7,558 nucleotides of DNA, from NCBI GenBank assembly GCA_900548875.1, contig URMA01000118.1, positions 1 to 7,558 of the forward strand. The letters run 5' to 3'. The DNA comes from an uncultured Porphyromonadaceae bacterium (GTDB lineage Bacteria; Bacteroidota; Bacteroidia; Bacteroidales; Muribaculaceae). Shown piece after piece: positions 1-5,452 of this stretch (within the stretch, counting starts at the first letter, position 1; the number at the start of each line of letters is the position of its first letter). The notes beneath the pieces were generated by a model that saw only the letters and a list, made by a program, of their open reading frames with translations, searched no databases and was not told where the DNA came from. Position numbers and translations under genes: made by a program.

Positions 1-73
1 GCCGCTCAAACAGCGCAGCCAGCTGGGCGTCCACCGTGTCGATCTCGGCGCGTGCCTGTTCCAGTGCGTCCAT
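1..73 (-). CDS. Chorismate mutase-like protein, N-terminal fragment
   Basis: The minus strand reads from an ATG at 73-71 to the window edge and gives 24 residues beginning MDALEQARAEIDTVDAQLAA. The pattern of a first helix with ID..D.QL..LF.R is typical of the AroQ-type chorismate mutase domain, which converts chorismate to prephenate in phenylalanine and tyrosine synthesis and often forms the N-terminus of a bifunctional enzyme. A purine-rich AAAAGGATG tract lies 5' of the ATG as a plausible ribosome binding site. The fragment is much richer in GC than the rest of the window, and its codon use (many GCG, CTG, CGC) resembles a Clostridia-type genome more than Bacteroides. It is cut by the window edge, so the family call rests on one helix only; another coiled-coil N-terminus is possible. 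Confidence 0.45.
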   Translation of the reverse strand, partial: MDALEQARAEIDTVDAQLAALFER

Positions 74-203
74 GGGTTCACATCCTTTTGCATGTATGAT
101 AAATACCATCAAGATAATAGATACCCAGTAAGTATACCATAACTGGGACGGAGAAACAACAAAACCTCCGGCGTTTCAAAGGGGAGAATATTTCAAATCA
201 GAT

Positions 204-581
204 ATGTGTAAAAAGAACAAAATAGATTATGTACCTTGTGTTACTCCGGGATTTAGTTGGCACAATTTAAGTACGATTCAATTTCCCGATGATATAAAGC
301 CATCAGGTTCGATACCGCGCCAAGGAGGAAAATTTTTCTGGGATCAAATGTATAATGCCATGAAAGCCGGAGGAGAAATGATATATGTGGCGATGTTCGA
401 TGAAATAGACGAAGGTACTGCAATATTTAAATGTACCGATACACCTCCTGTAACTAAAATATCTCAATTTATCGGAATGGACGGAAAACCTTCGGATCAT
501 TATCTATGGCTTACCGGTAAAGCGACTCAAATGTTACGAAAAGAGATACCCCTGACAAAAAAAATGCCGGAACGAAACTAA
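204..581 (+). CDS. GH71/GH99-like glycoside hydrolase, C-terminal fragment
   Basis: The frame encodes 125 residues from the first ATG, but it is open back to a stop at 129-131 and no good start is visible, so this is the tail of a longer gene whose 5' part is missing. Motifs recalled from Bacteroides GH71/GH99-like proteins (often called xylosidase/arabinosidase) are present in order: DYVPCVTPGFSWHNL near the start, IPRQGGKFFWDQMYNAMKAG, MIYVAMFDEIDEGTAIFK and PSDHYLWLTGKATQMLRKEIP at the C-terminus. The acidic FDEIDEG stretch lies where this (beta/alpha)8 fold would place active-site carboxylates. Full-length relatives are several hundred residues, so about two thirds is absent. The cause is either a truncated pseudogene or the junction with the GC-rich left edge. 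The exact substrate cannot be read from this fragment. A strong terminator follows 44 bases after the stop. Confidence 0.6.
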   Translation: MCKKNKIDYVPCVTPGFSWHNLSTIQFPDDIKPSGSIPRQGGKFFWDQMYNAMKAGGEMIYVAMFDEIDEGTAIFKCTDTPPVTKISQFIGMDGKPSDHYLWLTGKATQMLRKEIPLTKKMPERN

Positions 582-625
582 AATAAGATATACAATTCAC
601 ACACAAATACACAACTACACATGTC

Positions 626-667
626 AAAGGACTGTCTTAACTATTATTGTTTAGACAGTCCTTTTTT
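626..667 (+). terminator. Rho-independent terminator after the glycoside hydrolase fragment
   Basis: A perfect 12-bp stem pairs 626-637 (AAAGGACTGTCT) with 653-664. The loop is about 15 bases and a T tract continues to 666. It follows the hydrolase stop at 581. The stem is flanked by A on one side and T on the other, so it could also act on the minus strand. Confidence 0.8.
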
Positions 668-764
668 ATTATAACTTTATCAACTGAAAATAAATATGAA
701 AATGTACCAAAACCCAATTTAAGAGAAACTTTCAATTTAAAACTTGATTCCTTCCATTGACTAT

Positions 765-780
765 AAAAAAGCCGTATCAA
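765..780 (-). terminator. Left half of a terminator split by the insertion sequence
   Basis: The A6 at 765-770 and the arm GCCGTATCAA at 771-780 pair in minus-strand RNA with TTGACACAGC at 2220-2229: ten pairs including two G-U wobbles, followed by U6. If the element and one copy of the target duplication are removed, the arms are separated by a 7-base loop. The terminator would have ended the minus-strand helix-turn-helix gene pair. Confidence 0.55.
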
Positions 781-784
781 CTCT

Positions 785-789
785 ATTTT
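785..789. repeat. Target site duplication, left copy (ATTTT)
   Basis: ATTTT directly abuts the left terminal inverted repeat and is repeated at 2217-2221 directly after the right one. Five bases is within the 3-5 bp range normal for IS3-family insertions. Confidence 0.75.
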
Positions 790-814
790 TGAAGTGCACC
801 CCAAAAGTTAGACA
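790..814 (+). repeat. IS left terminal inverted repeat
   Basis: The 25 bases starting TGAAGTGCACCCCAAAAG match the reverse complement of 2192-2216 at 21 of 25 positions without gaps. The outer seven bases, TGAAGTG, are identical, as expected for transposase cleavage ends. Confidence 0.9.
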
Positions 815-836
815 CAAAACTTTTGGGGTGTTTTTT
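797..836 (+). promoter_or_regulatory. Terminator-like hairpin abutting the transposase start codon
   Basis: A perfect 13-bp stem (797-809, CACCCCAAAAGTT, with 818-830) encloses an 8-base loop and is followed by T6 at 831-836, with the orfA ATG at 837 immediately after. The left arm overlaps the terminal inverted repeat. A transcript entering from outside the element would form an intrinsic terminator exactly before the gene and would also hide the initiation region. This fits the known tendency of insertion sequences to block read-through expression of transposase. No Shine-Dalgarno is present. Confidence 0.75.
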
Positions 837-1358
837 ATGAAGTACAGTTACGAACAAAGGCTTATTATCGTTAGCCGGGTAAAACAAGGAGAGTTAATAG
901 CTCATTTGTCAAAGGAGTATCATATCAATAAGACTCAGATATTGGCATGGGTGAGAATGTGGGACAAATATGGTCGTTCTGGACTGGAGCAGCAACCACA
1001 TTGCCGTCCTACGGTTAAATTAAAGGAAGAAGTAGTACGTTTAATATTGGAAAAAGGCGTACCTTTATCCCATGTAAGAATAGAATATAGAATTGGCAAG
1101 ACGGCTCTACAACGCTGGGTCAGTACAGTACGCAAGTATGGTTACGAGGCTCTTTCGCCGTCCAGACGCCAAGGAAGAGCATTAAAAGAACCTATGGGAC
1201 GTCCAAAGAAGAAAGAACCGCAAACGGAACTTGAGAGGCTTCAGGCTGAAAATCTCCGCCTGAGGGCAGAGAACGCGCTGCTAAAAAAAGCGAAGGCCTT
1301 AGTCGAGGCAAAGAAGGCCCAAGCACTTCTGAATGGGCACGAACCATCGACGAACTAA
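837..1358 (+). CDS. IS150-group transposase OrfA (InsJ-like)
   Basis: The 173-residue product equals the length of IS150 InsJ. It begins MKYSYEQRLIIVSRVKQGE. Two helix-turn-helix units, roughly residues 5-45 (HLSKEYHINKTQILAWVRMW) and 58-100 (PLSHVRIEYRIGKTALQRWV), should bind the terminal inverted repeats. After a basic linker (GRPKKKE), a leucine zipper (ELERLQAENLRLRAENALLKK, about 130-151) should mediate multimer formation. An in-frame ATG at 744 lies outside the element, so 837 is the correct start; it follows directly on the T6 of a hairpin. Near its 3' end the gene carries A7 (1283-1289), where ribosomes can slip to make the OrfAB fusion transposase. OrfA alone usually acts as a regulator in this family. 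Confidence 0.9.
   Translation: MKYSYEQRLIIVSRVKQGELIAHLSKEYHINKTQILAWVRMWDKYGRSGLEQQPHCRPTVKLKEEVVRLILEKGVPLSHVRIEYRIGKTALQRWVSTVRKYGYEALSPSRRQGRALKEPMGRPKKKEPQTELERLQAENLRLRAENALLKKAKALVEAKKAQALLNGHEPSTN
1283..1319 (+). promoter_or_regulatory. Programmed -1 frameshift signal (A7 slippery site plus stem-loop)
   Basis: The orfA frame reads CTA AAA AAA GCG, giving A-AAA-AAA at 1283-1289. Slipping back by one enters the orfB frame, which is open here. Five bases downstream, GGCCTT (1295-1300) pairs perfectly with AAGGCC (1314-1319) over a 13-base loop, a typical stimulatory stem-loop. The predicted OrfAB fusion is 448 residues: 151 from orfA followed by 297 from the orfB frame. Confidence 0.8.
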
Positions 1359-1378
1359 GGTCGGATTATCCTCTTGAC

Positions 1379-2182
1379 TTGTTATTGAAGTTAAGAAAGA
1401 TGGCTCGTTCTGTGTTCTATTACCATCTGAAGCGCCTTAAAACGATTGATAAGTATTCCAATGAAAAGGAATCAATCAAACTAATTTTTCATGAACATAA
1501 GGGACGATATGGCTATCGGCGTGTAACAGCGGAGATGCATAACCGCGGCTTTATGCTAAACCATAAGACCATCCAGAGGCTTATGGGTGACTTAGGGCTT
1601 AAAAGTAAAATACGCATGGTACGATACCGCTCATACAAAGGTGAGGTTGGCAAGATAGCCCCGAACATAATAGACAGGGATTTTACGGCAGAAGCCCCCA
1701 ACCGCAAATGGGCGACAGATGTAACACAGATAAAAATTGGTTCTGTCAAGCTTTATCTTTCCCCGATATTGGATATGTTCAACGGTGAGATCATATCATA
1801 CAACATCTCCCGGAAACCGGATATGGAACAGATATACGATATGTTGGATAAAGCGTTCACAAGGTTTGACAGTCTTGACGGACTTATACTCCATTCTGAT
1901 CAAGGATGGCAATACCAACATTACGGCTACCGTAAACGTCTTGAAGAACATCATATAGTACAAAGCATGTCTCGTAAGGGTAACTGCCTTGACAACGCTA
2001 TGGCGGAAAATTTCTTTGGAATTATGAAGTCTGAATTACTGTATGCCGAGAATTTTGAATCTCCTGAAGCCTTTATAAAGGCTTTGGATAAATATATTGA
2101 ATATTATAACAATAAAAGAATCAAAGCCCGGTTAAATGGAAAGAGTCCGGTACAATACCGAACTCTTTCTATTACGGGATAA
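1379..2182 (+). CDS. IS150-group transposase OrfB (InsK-like), DDE catalytic subunit
   Basis: This is the catalytic part of the IS transposase, an rve/RNase H-fold integrase core. An HTH_21-like segment (KGRYGYRRVTAEMHNRG, residues 41-57, with NHKTIQRLM following) precedes the catalytic domain. The DDE triad is intact: D114 in WATDVTQ, D174 in HSDQGWQY and E210 in NAMAENFFG, with exactly 35 residues between the last two. YIEYYNNKRI and SPVQYR near the end are the usual C-terminal motifs. The only start near here is TTG at 1379, and homology to InsK (ELRSDYPLDLLLK) begins upstream of it, so the product is most likely made only as the OrfAB fusion by -1 frameshifting at 1283-1289. The first internal ATG is at 1400. 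The frame overlaps orfA. Confidence 0.93.
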   Translation: MLLKLRKMARSVFYYHLKRLKTIDKYSNEKESIKLIFHEHKGRYGYRRVTAEMHNRGFMLNHKTIQRLMGDLGLKSKIRMVRYRSYKGEVGKIAPNIIDRDFTAEAPNRKWATDVTQIKIGSVKLYLSPILDMFNGEIISYNISRKPDMEQIYDMLDKAFTRFDSLDGLILHSDQGWQYQHYGYRKRLEEHHIVQSMSRKGNCLDNAMAENFFGIMKSELLYAENFESPEAFIKALDKYIEYYNNKRIKARLNGKSPVQYRTLSITG

Positions 2183-2191
2183 TGTTTAACT

Positions 2192-2216
2192 TGTCCAACT
2201 TTTTGGGGTCACTTCA
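2192..2216 (-). repeat. IS right terminal inverted repeat
   Basis: Read on the minus strand this begins TGAAGTGACCCCAAAAAG and matches the left end at 21 of 25 positions. Unlike the left end, it has no adjacent inward arm that would form a hairpin. Confidence 0.9.
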
Positions 2217-2221
2217 ATTTT
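2217..2221. repeat. Target site duplication, right copy (ATTTT)
   Basis: Identical to 785-789 and immediately outside the right inverted repeat, which fixes the element boundary at 2216. Confidence 0.75.
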
Positions 2222-2229
2222 GACACAGC
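2220..2229 (-). terminator. Right half of a terminator split by the insertion sequence
   Basis: TTGACACAGC is the 5' arm (in minus-strand RNA GCUGUGUCAA) of the terminator whose other arm and U tract now lie at 765-780. It sits 11 bases past the stop of the minus-strand gene ending at 2241. Confidence 0.55.
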
Positions 2230-2240
2230 CCCTTTTTTAT

Positions 2241-2552
2241 TTATACCCAATTAAGCTCTTCCCGGCACTTCCTGTAAGCGTCGTCGAGAATCTTTTGGAT
2301 ATCAGACTCTTTATAAAGCGCTTTCCCTTGAATCAAATAGTAGGGGATTACGCCGAGTGTCCTGTATTCTTGAAGTGTTCGGCGACTGACTTTTAGTATT
2401 TTGGACAATTCTTCGTCGGTGAGGAAAGCGTCGCCGAAAAATGCGGGTCGTGGAGCCTTTTCCATAGAATCTATCAATTTCTCCATCCTGTCCATAGAGC
2501 TTAAAATGTTGGCTATGCGTGGGTCTTTTTTATCTATAAGATCGTAGCTCAT
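2241..2552 (-). CDS. Small helix-turn-helix DNA-binding protein (second of pair)
   Basis: The 103-residue protein has an amphipathic, possibly coiled-coil N-terminus (residues 11-32, IANILSSMDRMEKLIDSMEK). A winged-helix/MerR-like HTH_17 domain follows at about 43-90: FLTDEELSKILKVSRRTLQEYRTLGVIPYY, then a wing with GKALYKESDIQKILD. Such domains occur in excisionase-like and regulatory proteins of Bacteroides mobile elements. It overlaps the upstream gene by four bases (ATGA at 2549-2552), so the two are probably translationally coupled and may form a heterodimer. The domain resembles that of its neighbour (LxxSxRTLQxYRxxGxIP), which points to an old duplication. No integrase or relaxase lies nearby, so a role as an element remnant or an orphan regulator is inference. 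Its natural terminator appears to have been split by the insertion sequence. Confidence 0.75.
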   Translation of the reverse strand: MSYDLIDKKDPRIANILSSMDRMEKLIDSMEKAPRPAFFGDAFLTDEELSKILKVSRRTLQEYRTLGVIPYYLIQGKALYKESDIQKILDDAYRKCREELNWV

Positions 2553-2842
2553 AATTTCTTTGTTTGCGGGTGATAGTTGGATTTCAATAAGCGGAGCACA
2601 TCTTCTGGTCGATAGAAAAATTTATGCTTGATGCGTGAAAACGGTATCAGCCCTTTGTCACGGTATACTTGAAGTGTACGTTTGGATATGCGGAGGGTTT
2701 CACAGACATCCTGGTTGTCCATCCATTTTTTCAAACCGACATCTTGTGTCGGACGGCATACGTTTGCAAACTTGTTCTCTATTCTGCAGAATCGGACGAT
2801 TAGTTCGTCAAAGGTGTTTTTTTTCATACATATTATTTCCAT
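2549..2842 (-). CDS. Small helix-turn-helix DNA-binding protein (first of pair)
   Basis: The product is 97 residues if translation starts at ATG 2842-2840; an alternative in-frame ATG at 2827-2825 (M6, followed by KKNTFDEL) would remove five residues and is equally plausible, since neither start has a Shine-Dalgarno. The HTH_17/MerR-like domain covers about 40-88: WMDNQDVCETLRISKRTLQVYRDKGLIPFSRI, then a wing and FFYRPEDVLRLLKS. It probably binds DNA as a dimer with, or in parallel to, the product of the overlapping downstream gene. The 300-bp region upstream contains an iterated GTGTTT motif that could be its operator. Target genes cannot be inferred from the sequence. Confidence 0.75.
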   Translation of the reverse strand: MEIICMKKNTFDELIVRFCRIENKFANVCRPTQDVGLKKWMDNQDVCETLRISKRTLQVYRDKGLIPFSRIKHKFFYRPEDVLRLLKSNYHPQTKKL

Positions 2843-3062
2843 AGTTCAGTGTCTCTTTTAGTGTTTAAAATAAATGTGTTTTGATTTCTAGGACAGTGTT
2901 TTAAGAGGGTCGCCCCGTGTTTTAATGATTGGCATGGCGGATAGAAGATTGATAGTTTGTAAATGAAACCAGTGTAGGTCTTTTCATTTTCAGTCGTTGT
3001 CAACGATATTTGATGGCGATGATGTGTCTTGGAGCGGTTGTCCGGTATGATAAATATAGTAA
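2843..3062. other. Intergenic region with iterated GTGTTT motif and a 13-nt palindrome
   Basis: No gene is visible. On the plus strand the motif GTGTTT(T)(A/G)A begins at 2861, 2876, 2896 and 2917 (spacings 15, 20 and 21 bases), all within 80 bases of the start of the helix-turn-helix pair. A perfect dyad, TCGTTG-T-CAACGA, lies at 2994-3006. These are candidate operator sites. No clear TAnnTTTG box for the minus strand was found. Confidence 0.4.
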
Positions 3063-3114
3063 AAACAAGCTGTATCCGAAAGTTGTGTGTCAGGCTTTAG
3101 GATACAGCATGTTT
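3063..3114 (-). terminator. Terminator of the lipoprotein/OMP operon
   Basis: Positions 3063-3077 and 3100-3114 form a 15-bp stem with a single mismatch and a 22-base loop. In the minus-strand direction the stem is followed by a run of T (complement of AAAAA at 3061-3065). It lies 38 bases after the stop of the gene ending at 3152. Confidence 0.7.
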
Positions 3115-3151
3115 AGGGTAGACGCATTGTGATGTGTGCCGGAAATGACGT

Positions 3152-3688
3152 TTATTTCTGAATGGTAATCACGCCTTTGTCTTGAGGCAGTTCCTTTCCG
3201 TTGAGATAGCATTTGAATGTTACTACCGGATCTTTTTTCGATTTCCATGTAATATAGAAGTCAAAGGTGATGGTGGTGGTAGTGCCGTCAGGCCAATGGT
3301 AGGTTATCGGCGTGTCCTTGTAATTGTTTGTTGGCGTGAAATCTCCAAAATACAGAATGCGGTTTTGTTTCTCGGTGGATGTGCGCAAGCCGCGCATGAA
3401 GGCCGGTAAATATCGGGTCGGAATATCGGACTGGGGTTGATAGAGCGGCTCATCGACTATGGTGCAGGGGTAGCTCTCGTCTTTGTAGGTGGCAGAGATA
3501 TCCTCCGCCTTCCATCCGTTGGCGGTGCTTTCGTCCAGCATGTTCTGTCCGGAAGCATTGACCACTTTCAGCATGATGCTTCGTGTGCTAAAGTCCCAAA
3601 TTAGGTCTCCTTCTTCTTCTTTTTCGCAACTTGACAAAATTGGCAATAGACAGAGAATCAGCCAGTAGGTGAAAAATCTTGTTTTCAT
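3152..3688 (-). CDS. Lipoprotein, probably surface-exposed (paralogue of 4695-5240)
   Basis: The 178-residue protein starts with a lipoprotein signal peptide (MKTRFFTYWLILCLLPILSSC), lipobox LSSC, with C21 as the predicted lipidated residue. The residues after it, EKEEEGD, are strongly acidic, as in the lipoprotein export signal that sends Bacteroidetes lipoproteins to the cell surface. The mature part has no recognised catalytic motif. Conserved stretches shared with the paralogue are LIWDFS, KAEDISATYKDESYPC, LPAFMRGLRTSTEKQNR, FGDFTP..NYKDTP and WPDGTTTTITFD, and the C-terminal third looks beta-rich. It is the third gene of a minus-strand cluster, 44 bases after the OMP-like gene with no terminator between them, so the two are probably cotranscribed. 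The function is unknown; a binding or structural role together with the OMP-like protein is inference. Confidence 0.8.
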   Translation of the reverse strand: MKTRFFTYWLILCLLPILSSCEKEEEGDLIWDFSTRSIMLKVVNASGQNMLDESTANGWKAEDISATYKDESYPCTIVDEPLYQPQSDIPTRYLPAFMRGLRTSTEKQNRILYFGDFTPTNNYKDTPITYHWPDGTTTTITFDFYITWKSKKDPVVTFKCYLNGKELPQDKGVITIQK

Positions 3689-3732
3689 AATGATTAGGTT
3701 TATGTTAATGAATGAAAAATGTCTATTGTCGT

Positions 3733-4605
3733 TTAGCGGATAGGCGGCATGGGTGCGACGGGCGGAGCAATGGTTGGATTTTGCCGTTGATAGTCGGGGG
3801 CAAATGCGTCGATCAGCAGGTCGCGGATAAGCCAGCCGACATCCACACCGAGCTTCACGTCATTGATTTTCACATAGGGCATCACGATGGGAGCCGCCAG
3901 CATACGCCGGGTCATTGTGTCGTATGTGGCCTGGCCTCCGAGCATCATGCCGAAATGTTCGCCCATGCCTACGTCGAAATACCCTCCGAAGTTGGTTGAA
4001 TTGATGTAGGGGAGTGCTCCGGCGGAATAGAATGGATTTTGGTTATAGTAGGACCCGAACAGATGAAGCGACAGGTTGTCGGAAAACCGGTAGGACAGAT
4101 TGCCGTGCACGCCGAACTGAGTGTGAAATCGGTCGCGTCCCTGAAACATCTGGTAGCGGTCGGCCGACACTCCGGCCGAGAGCGTAAGGTTGCCGAATTG
4201 CTGAATGGCGGTAACCGTTGCCTGCTGGTTGGAGAAAAGTCCCGGAAGAGTGGAGCGGTTGCCCGCGCCTACCAGTGCGCCGTTGTCCCATGTGGCTATT
4301 GCCCCTGAGGTGGCAAAGTCGAAAGCGTAGGGATTCTGGTTGAACCGGAATTTGGGAGCTCCGGGTTCGATTTGCATGTTGTTTCCGAATGTCGGACTGC
4401 TGAGCCGGATATTGGTTGCCGTGGAAGCCGTGTCTTTCAGCTCGATGAATTTCGGCATTTCGAAATGGAGTGAGTAGGGTTGGATGTTGGCCTGTGGCCA
4501 TTCCAGAGTCCGACGGCCCTTGAAAGGGTTGTCTGTGCTTTCCTGTGCCGAAACGCTTGTGGCGAAAGCAAGAGTTGTCAGTATGAATATTGCCGCTTTG
4601 TTCAT
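3733..4605 (-). CDS. Secreted, probably outer-membrane protein of unknown function
   Basis: The 290-residue protein begins with a type I signal peptide (MNKAAIFILTTLAFATSVSA, cleavage likely before Q21). From about residue 95 the sequence alternates short beta-strand-like segments rich in G, S, N and aromatic residues (for example LTLSAGVSADRYQMF, FGVHGNLSYRFSDNLSLHLFGSYY, FGGYFDVGMGEHFGMMLGGQATY), which suggests a small beta-barrel. The C-terminus is a proline-rich tail (PTIAPPVAPMPPIR) rather than the usual final aromatic strand. No known enzyme motif was recognised. It is flanked by two paralogous lipoprotein genes on the same strand, so the three may form an envelope complex. Only 26 bases separate its ATG from the end of an upstream terminator-like hairpin, so it may be expressed by read-through. 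Confidence 0.7.
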   Translation of the reverse strand: MNKAAIFILTTLAFATSVSAQESTDNPFKGRRTLEWPQANIQPYSLHFEMPKFIELKDTASTATNIRLSSPTFGNNMQIEPGAPKFRFNQNPYAFDFATSGAIATWDNGALVGAGNRSTLPGLFSNQQATVTAIQQFGNLTLSAGVSADRYQMFQGRDRFHTQFGVHGNLSYRFSDNLSLHLFGSYYNQNPFYSAGALPYINSTNFGGYFDVGMGEHFGMMLGGQATYDTMTRRMLAAPIVMPYVKINDVKLGVDVGWLIRDLLIDAFAPDYQRQNPTIAPPVAPMPPIR

Positions 4606-4630
4606 CTTATCCGCGAATGCCTAAAGGTAG

Positions 4631-4668
4631 AAAAAAAGCCACAAACTGCAATAGGTTTTGTGGCTTTT
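4631..4668 (-). terminator. Intergenic terminator or attenuator after the upstream lipoprotein gene
   Basis: A perfect 12-bp stem pairs 4634-4645 (AAAAGCCACAAA) with 4657-4668, with an 11-base loop. In the minus-strand direction it ends in T7 (complement of 4631-4637). It lies 27 bases after the stop of the lipoprotein gene and just before the OMP-like gene. No promoter is evident between it and the OMP-like ATG, so partial read-through would set a step-down in expression. Confidence 0.75.
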
Positions 4669-4694
4669 AATATTTCTTAGAAATTGTCGGTCGG

Positions 4695-5240
4695 CTATTT
4701 GCGGATGGTGACTTGCTTGCCAAATCGGGTATCCTTCATTTCCATTTCTTGGTCTTCGTGGTAGAGCTTGATGACAACTTCGGGATTCTCTTTCGAATGC
4801 CAGATAATGTAGCAGTCGAAGGTCAGCGTTGTTTGTGTCCCGTCAGGCCAATTCAAAATCAGCGGCGTTTTCTTGTAATTCGTCTCTGGACTGAAGTCTC
4901 CGAAAAACAGAACGCGGTTCTGTTCTTCAGTAGATGTGCGTAATCCCCGCATGAAGGCAGGCAACTGGCGGGTTATAATTTCGGAATGGGGTTGGAAGAT
5001 CGGATCGTCGACAATGACGCAGGGATAGTTCTCGTCTTTGTAGGTGGCCGTGATGTCTTCCGGCTTCCAGGCGTTTTCGTTTGCCGGATCCAAACGGTTG
5101 TTTCCGTTTTGGTCAACAATCAAGAATTCGAAATGTTGTGGTGAGAAGTCCCAAAGAATGGTACCTTCGTCTTCCTTGTCGCAACTGCTCAGCAATGGCA
5201 ACAGGCAAAGAATCAATAATGACAGTCGAAATGTTTTCAT
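4695..5240 (-). CDS. Lipoprotein, probably surface-exposed (paralogue of 3152-3688)
   Basis: The 181-residue protein has a lipoprotein signal peptide (MKTFRLSLLILCLLPLLSSC) with C20 as the predicted lipidated residue. The acidic run DKEDEG after it fits a Bacteroidetes surface export signal. It aligns end to end with the lipoprotein at 3152-3688; by eye more than half of the residues are identical, with the strongest blocks at WKPEDITATYKDENYPC, LPAFMRGLRTSTEEQNR, FGDFSPETNYKKTP and NWPDGTQTTLTFD. It is the first gene of the minus-strand cluster and has its own strong hairpin terminator. Its upstream region carries a 30-base homopolymer (5301-5330) 60 bases before the ATG. The start at 5240 is supported by the complete signal peptide. 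No function is recognised. Confidence 0.8.
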   Translation of the reverse strand: MKTFRLSLLILCLLPLLSSCDKEDEGTILWDFSPQHFEFLIVDQNGNNRLDPANENAWKPEDITATYKDENYPCVIVDDPIFQPHSEIITRQLPAFMRGLRTSTEEQNRVLFFGDFSPETNYKKTPLILNWPDGTQTTLTFDCYIIWHSKENPEVVIKLYHEDQEMEMKDTRFGKQVTIRK

Positions 5241-5298
5241 AATGTTGTTTGATTAAGATATTGTTATAAGGTTAGAGAGTAAGTTGTCGCTAATGTAC

Positions 5299-5331
<33 letters not shown>

Positions 5332-5438
5332 AGCGTTAAAAATACAGAATATCGGGCGAAAAGTGAATTTTGAATGGAAAATTCCGAAGGAAATGAAATA
5401 TTTCTCGAAAGTGGGGTAAAAATTCAAAAAATAATGTC

Positions 5439-5446
5439 TATCTTTG
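5439..5446 (+). promoter_or_regulatory. Bacteroides-type -7 box of the rpsU operon
   Basis: TATCTTTG matches the Bacteroides housekeeping -7 consensus TAnnTTTG exactly. Transcription would start near 5453, giving a leader of about 185 bases. No clear TTTG -33 element sits 19-21 bases upstream; the A-rich run at 5418-5432 occupies that place. A 7-bp inverted repeat (5365-5371 with 5378-5384) lies upstream and could be a regulator site. Confidence 0.65.
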
Positions 5447-5452
5447 CATCCG

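Larger units (their letters stand above)
790..2216 (+). mobile_element. Complete IS3-family (IS150-group) insertion sequence
   Basis: This 1427-bp element has TG...CA termini, 25-bp imperfect terminal inverted repeats (21/25 matching), a 5-bp ATTTT duplication on both sides, and two overlapping transposase frames joined by a -1 frameshift signal. OrfA is 173 residues with two helix-turn-helix units and a leucine zipper. OrfB matches the IS150 InsK type throughout (FYYHLK, RYGYRRVT, HSDQGWQY, QSMSRKGNCLDNA). All catalytic residues are intact, so the copy looks active. The size is close to IS150 (about 1.4 kb). It is oriented left to right and interrupts a terminator rather than a gene. Confidence 0.93.

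Noticed and set aside
744..836. Upstream extension of transposase OrfA to the ATG at 744
   Set aside because: The element begins at 790, and the extension crosses the target duplication and the terminator hairpin; 837 gives the exact 173-residue family length.
4043..4501. 152-residue minus-strand open frame rich in R, H and Q
   Set aside because: It lies in another frame of the 290-residue secreted protein gene, lacks a signal or domain, and has the low-complexity look of a shadow frame.
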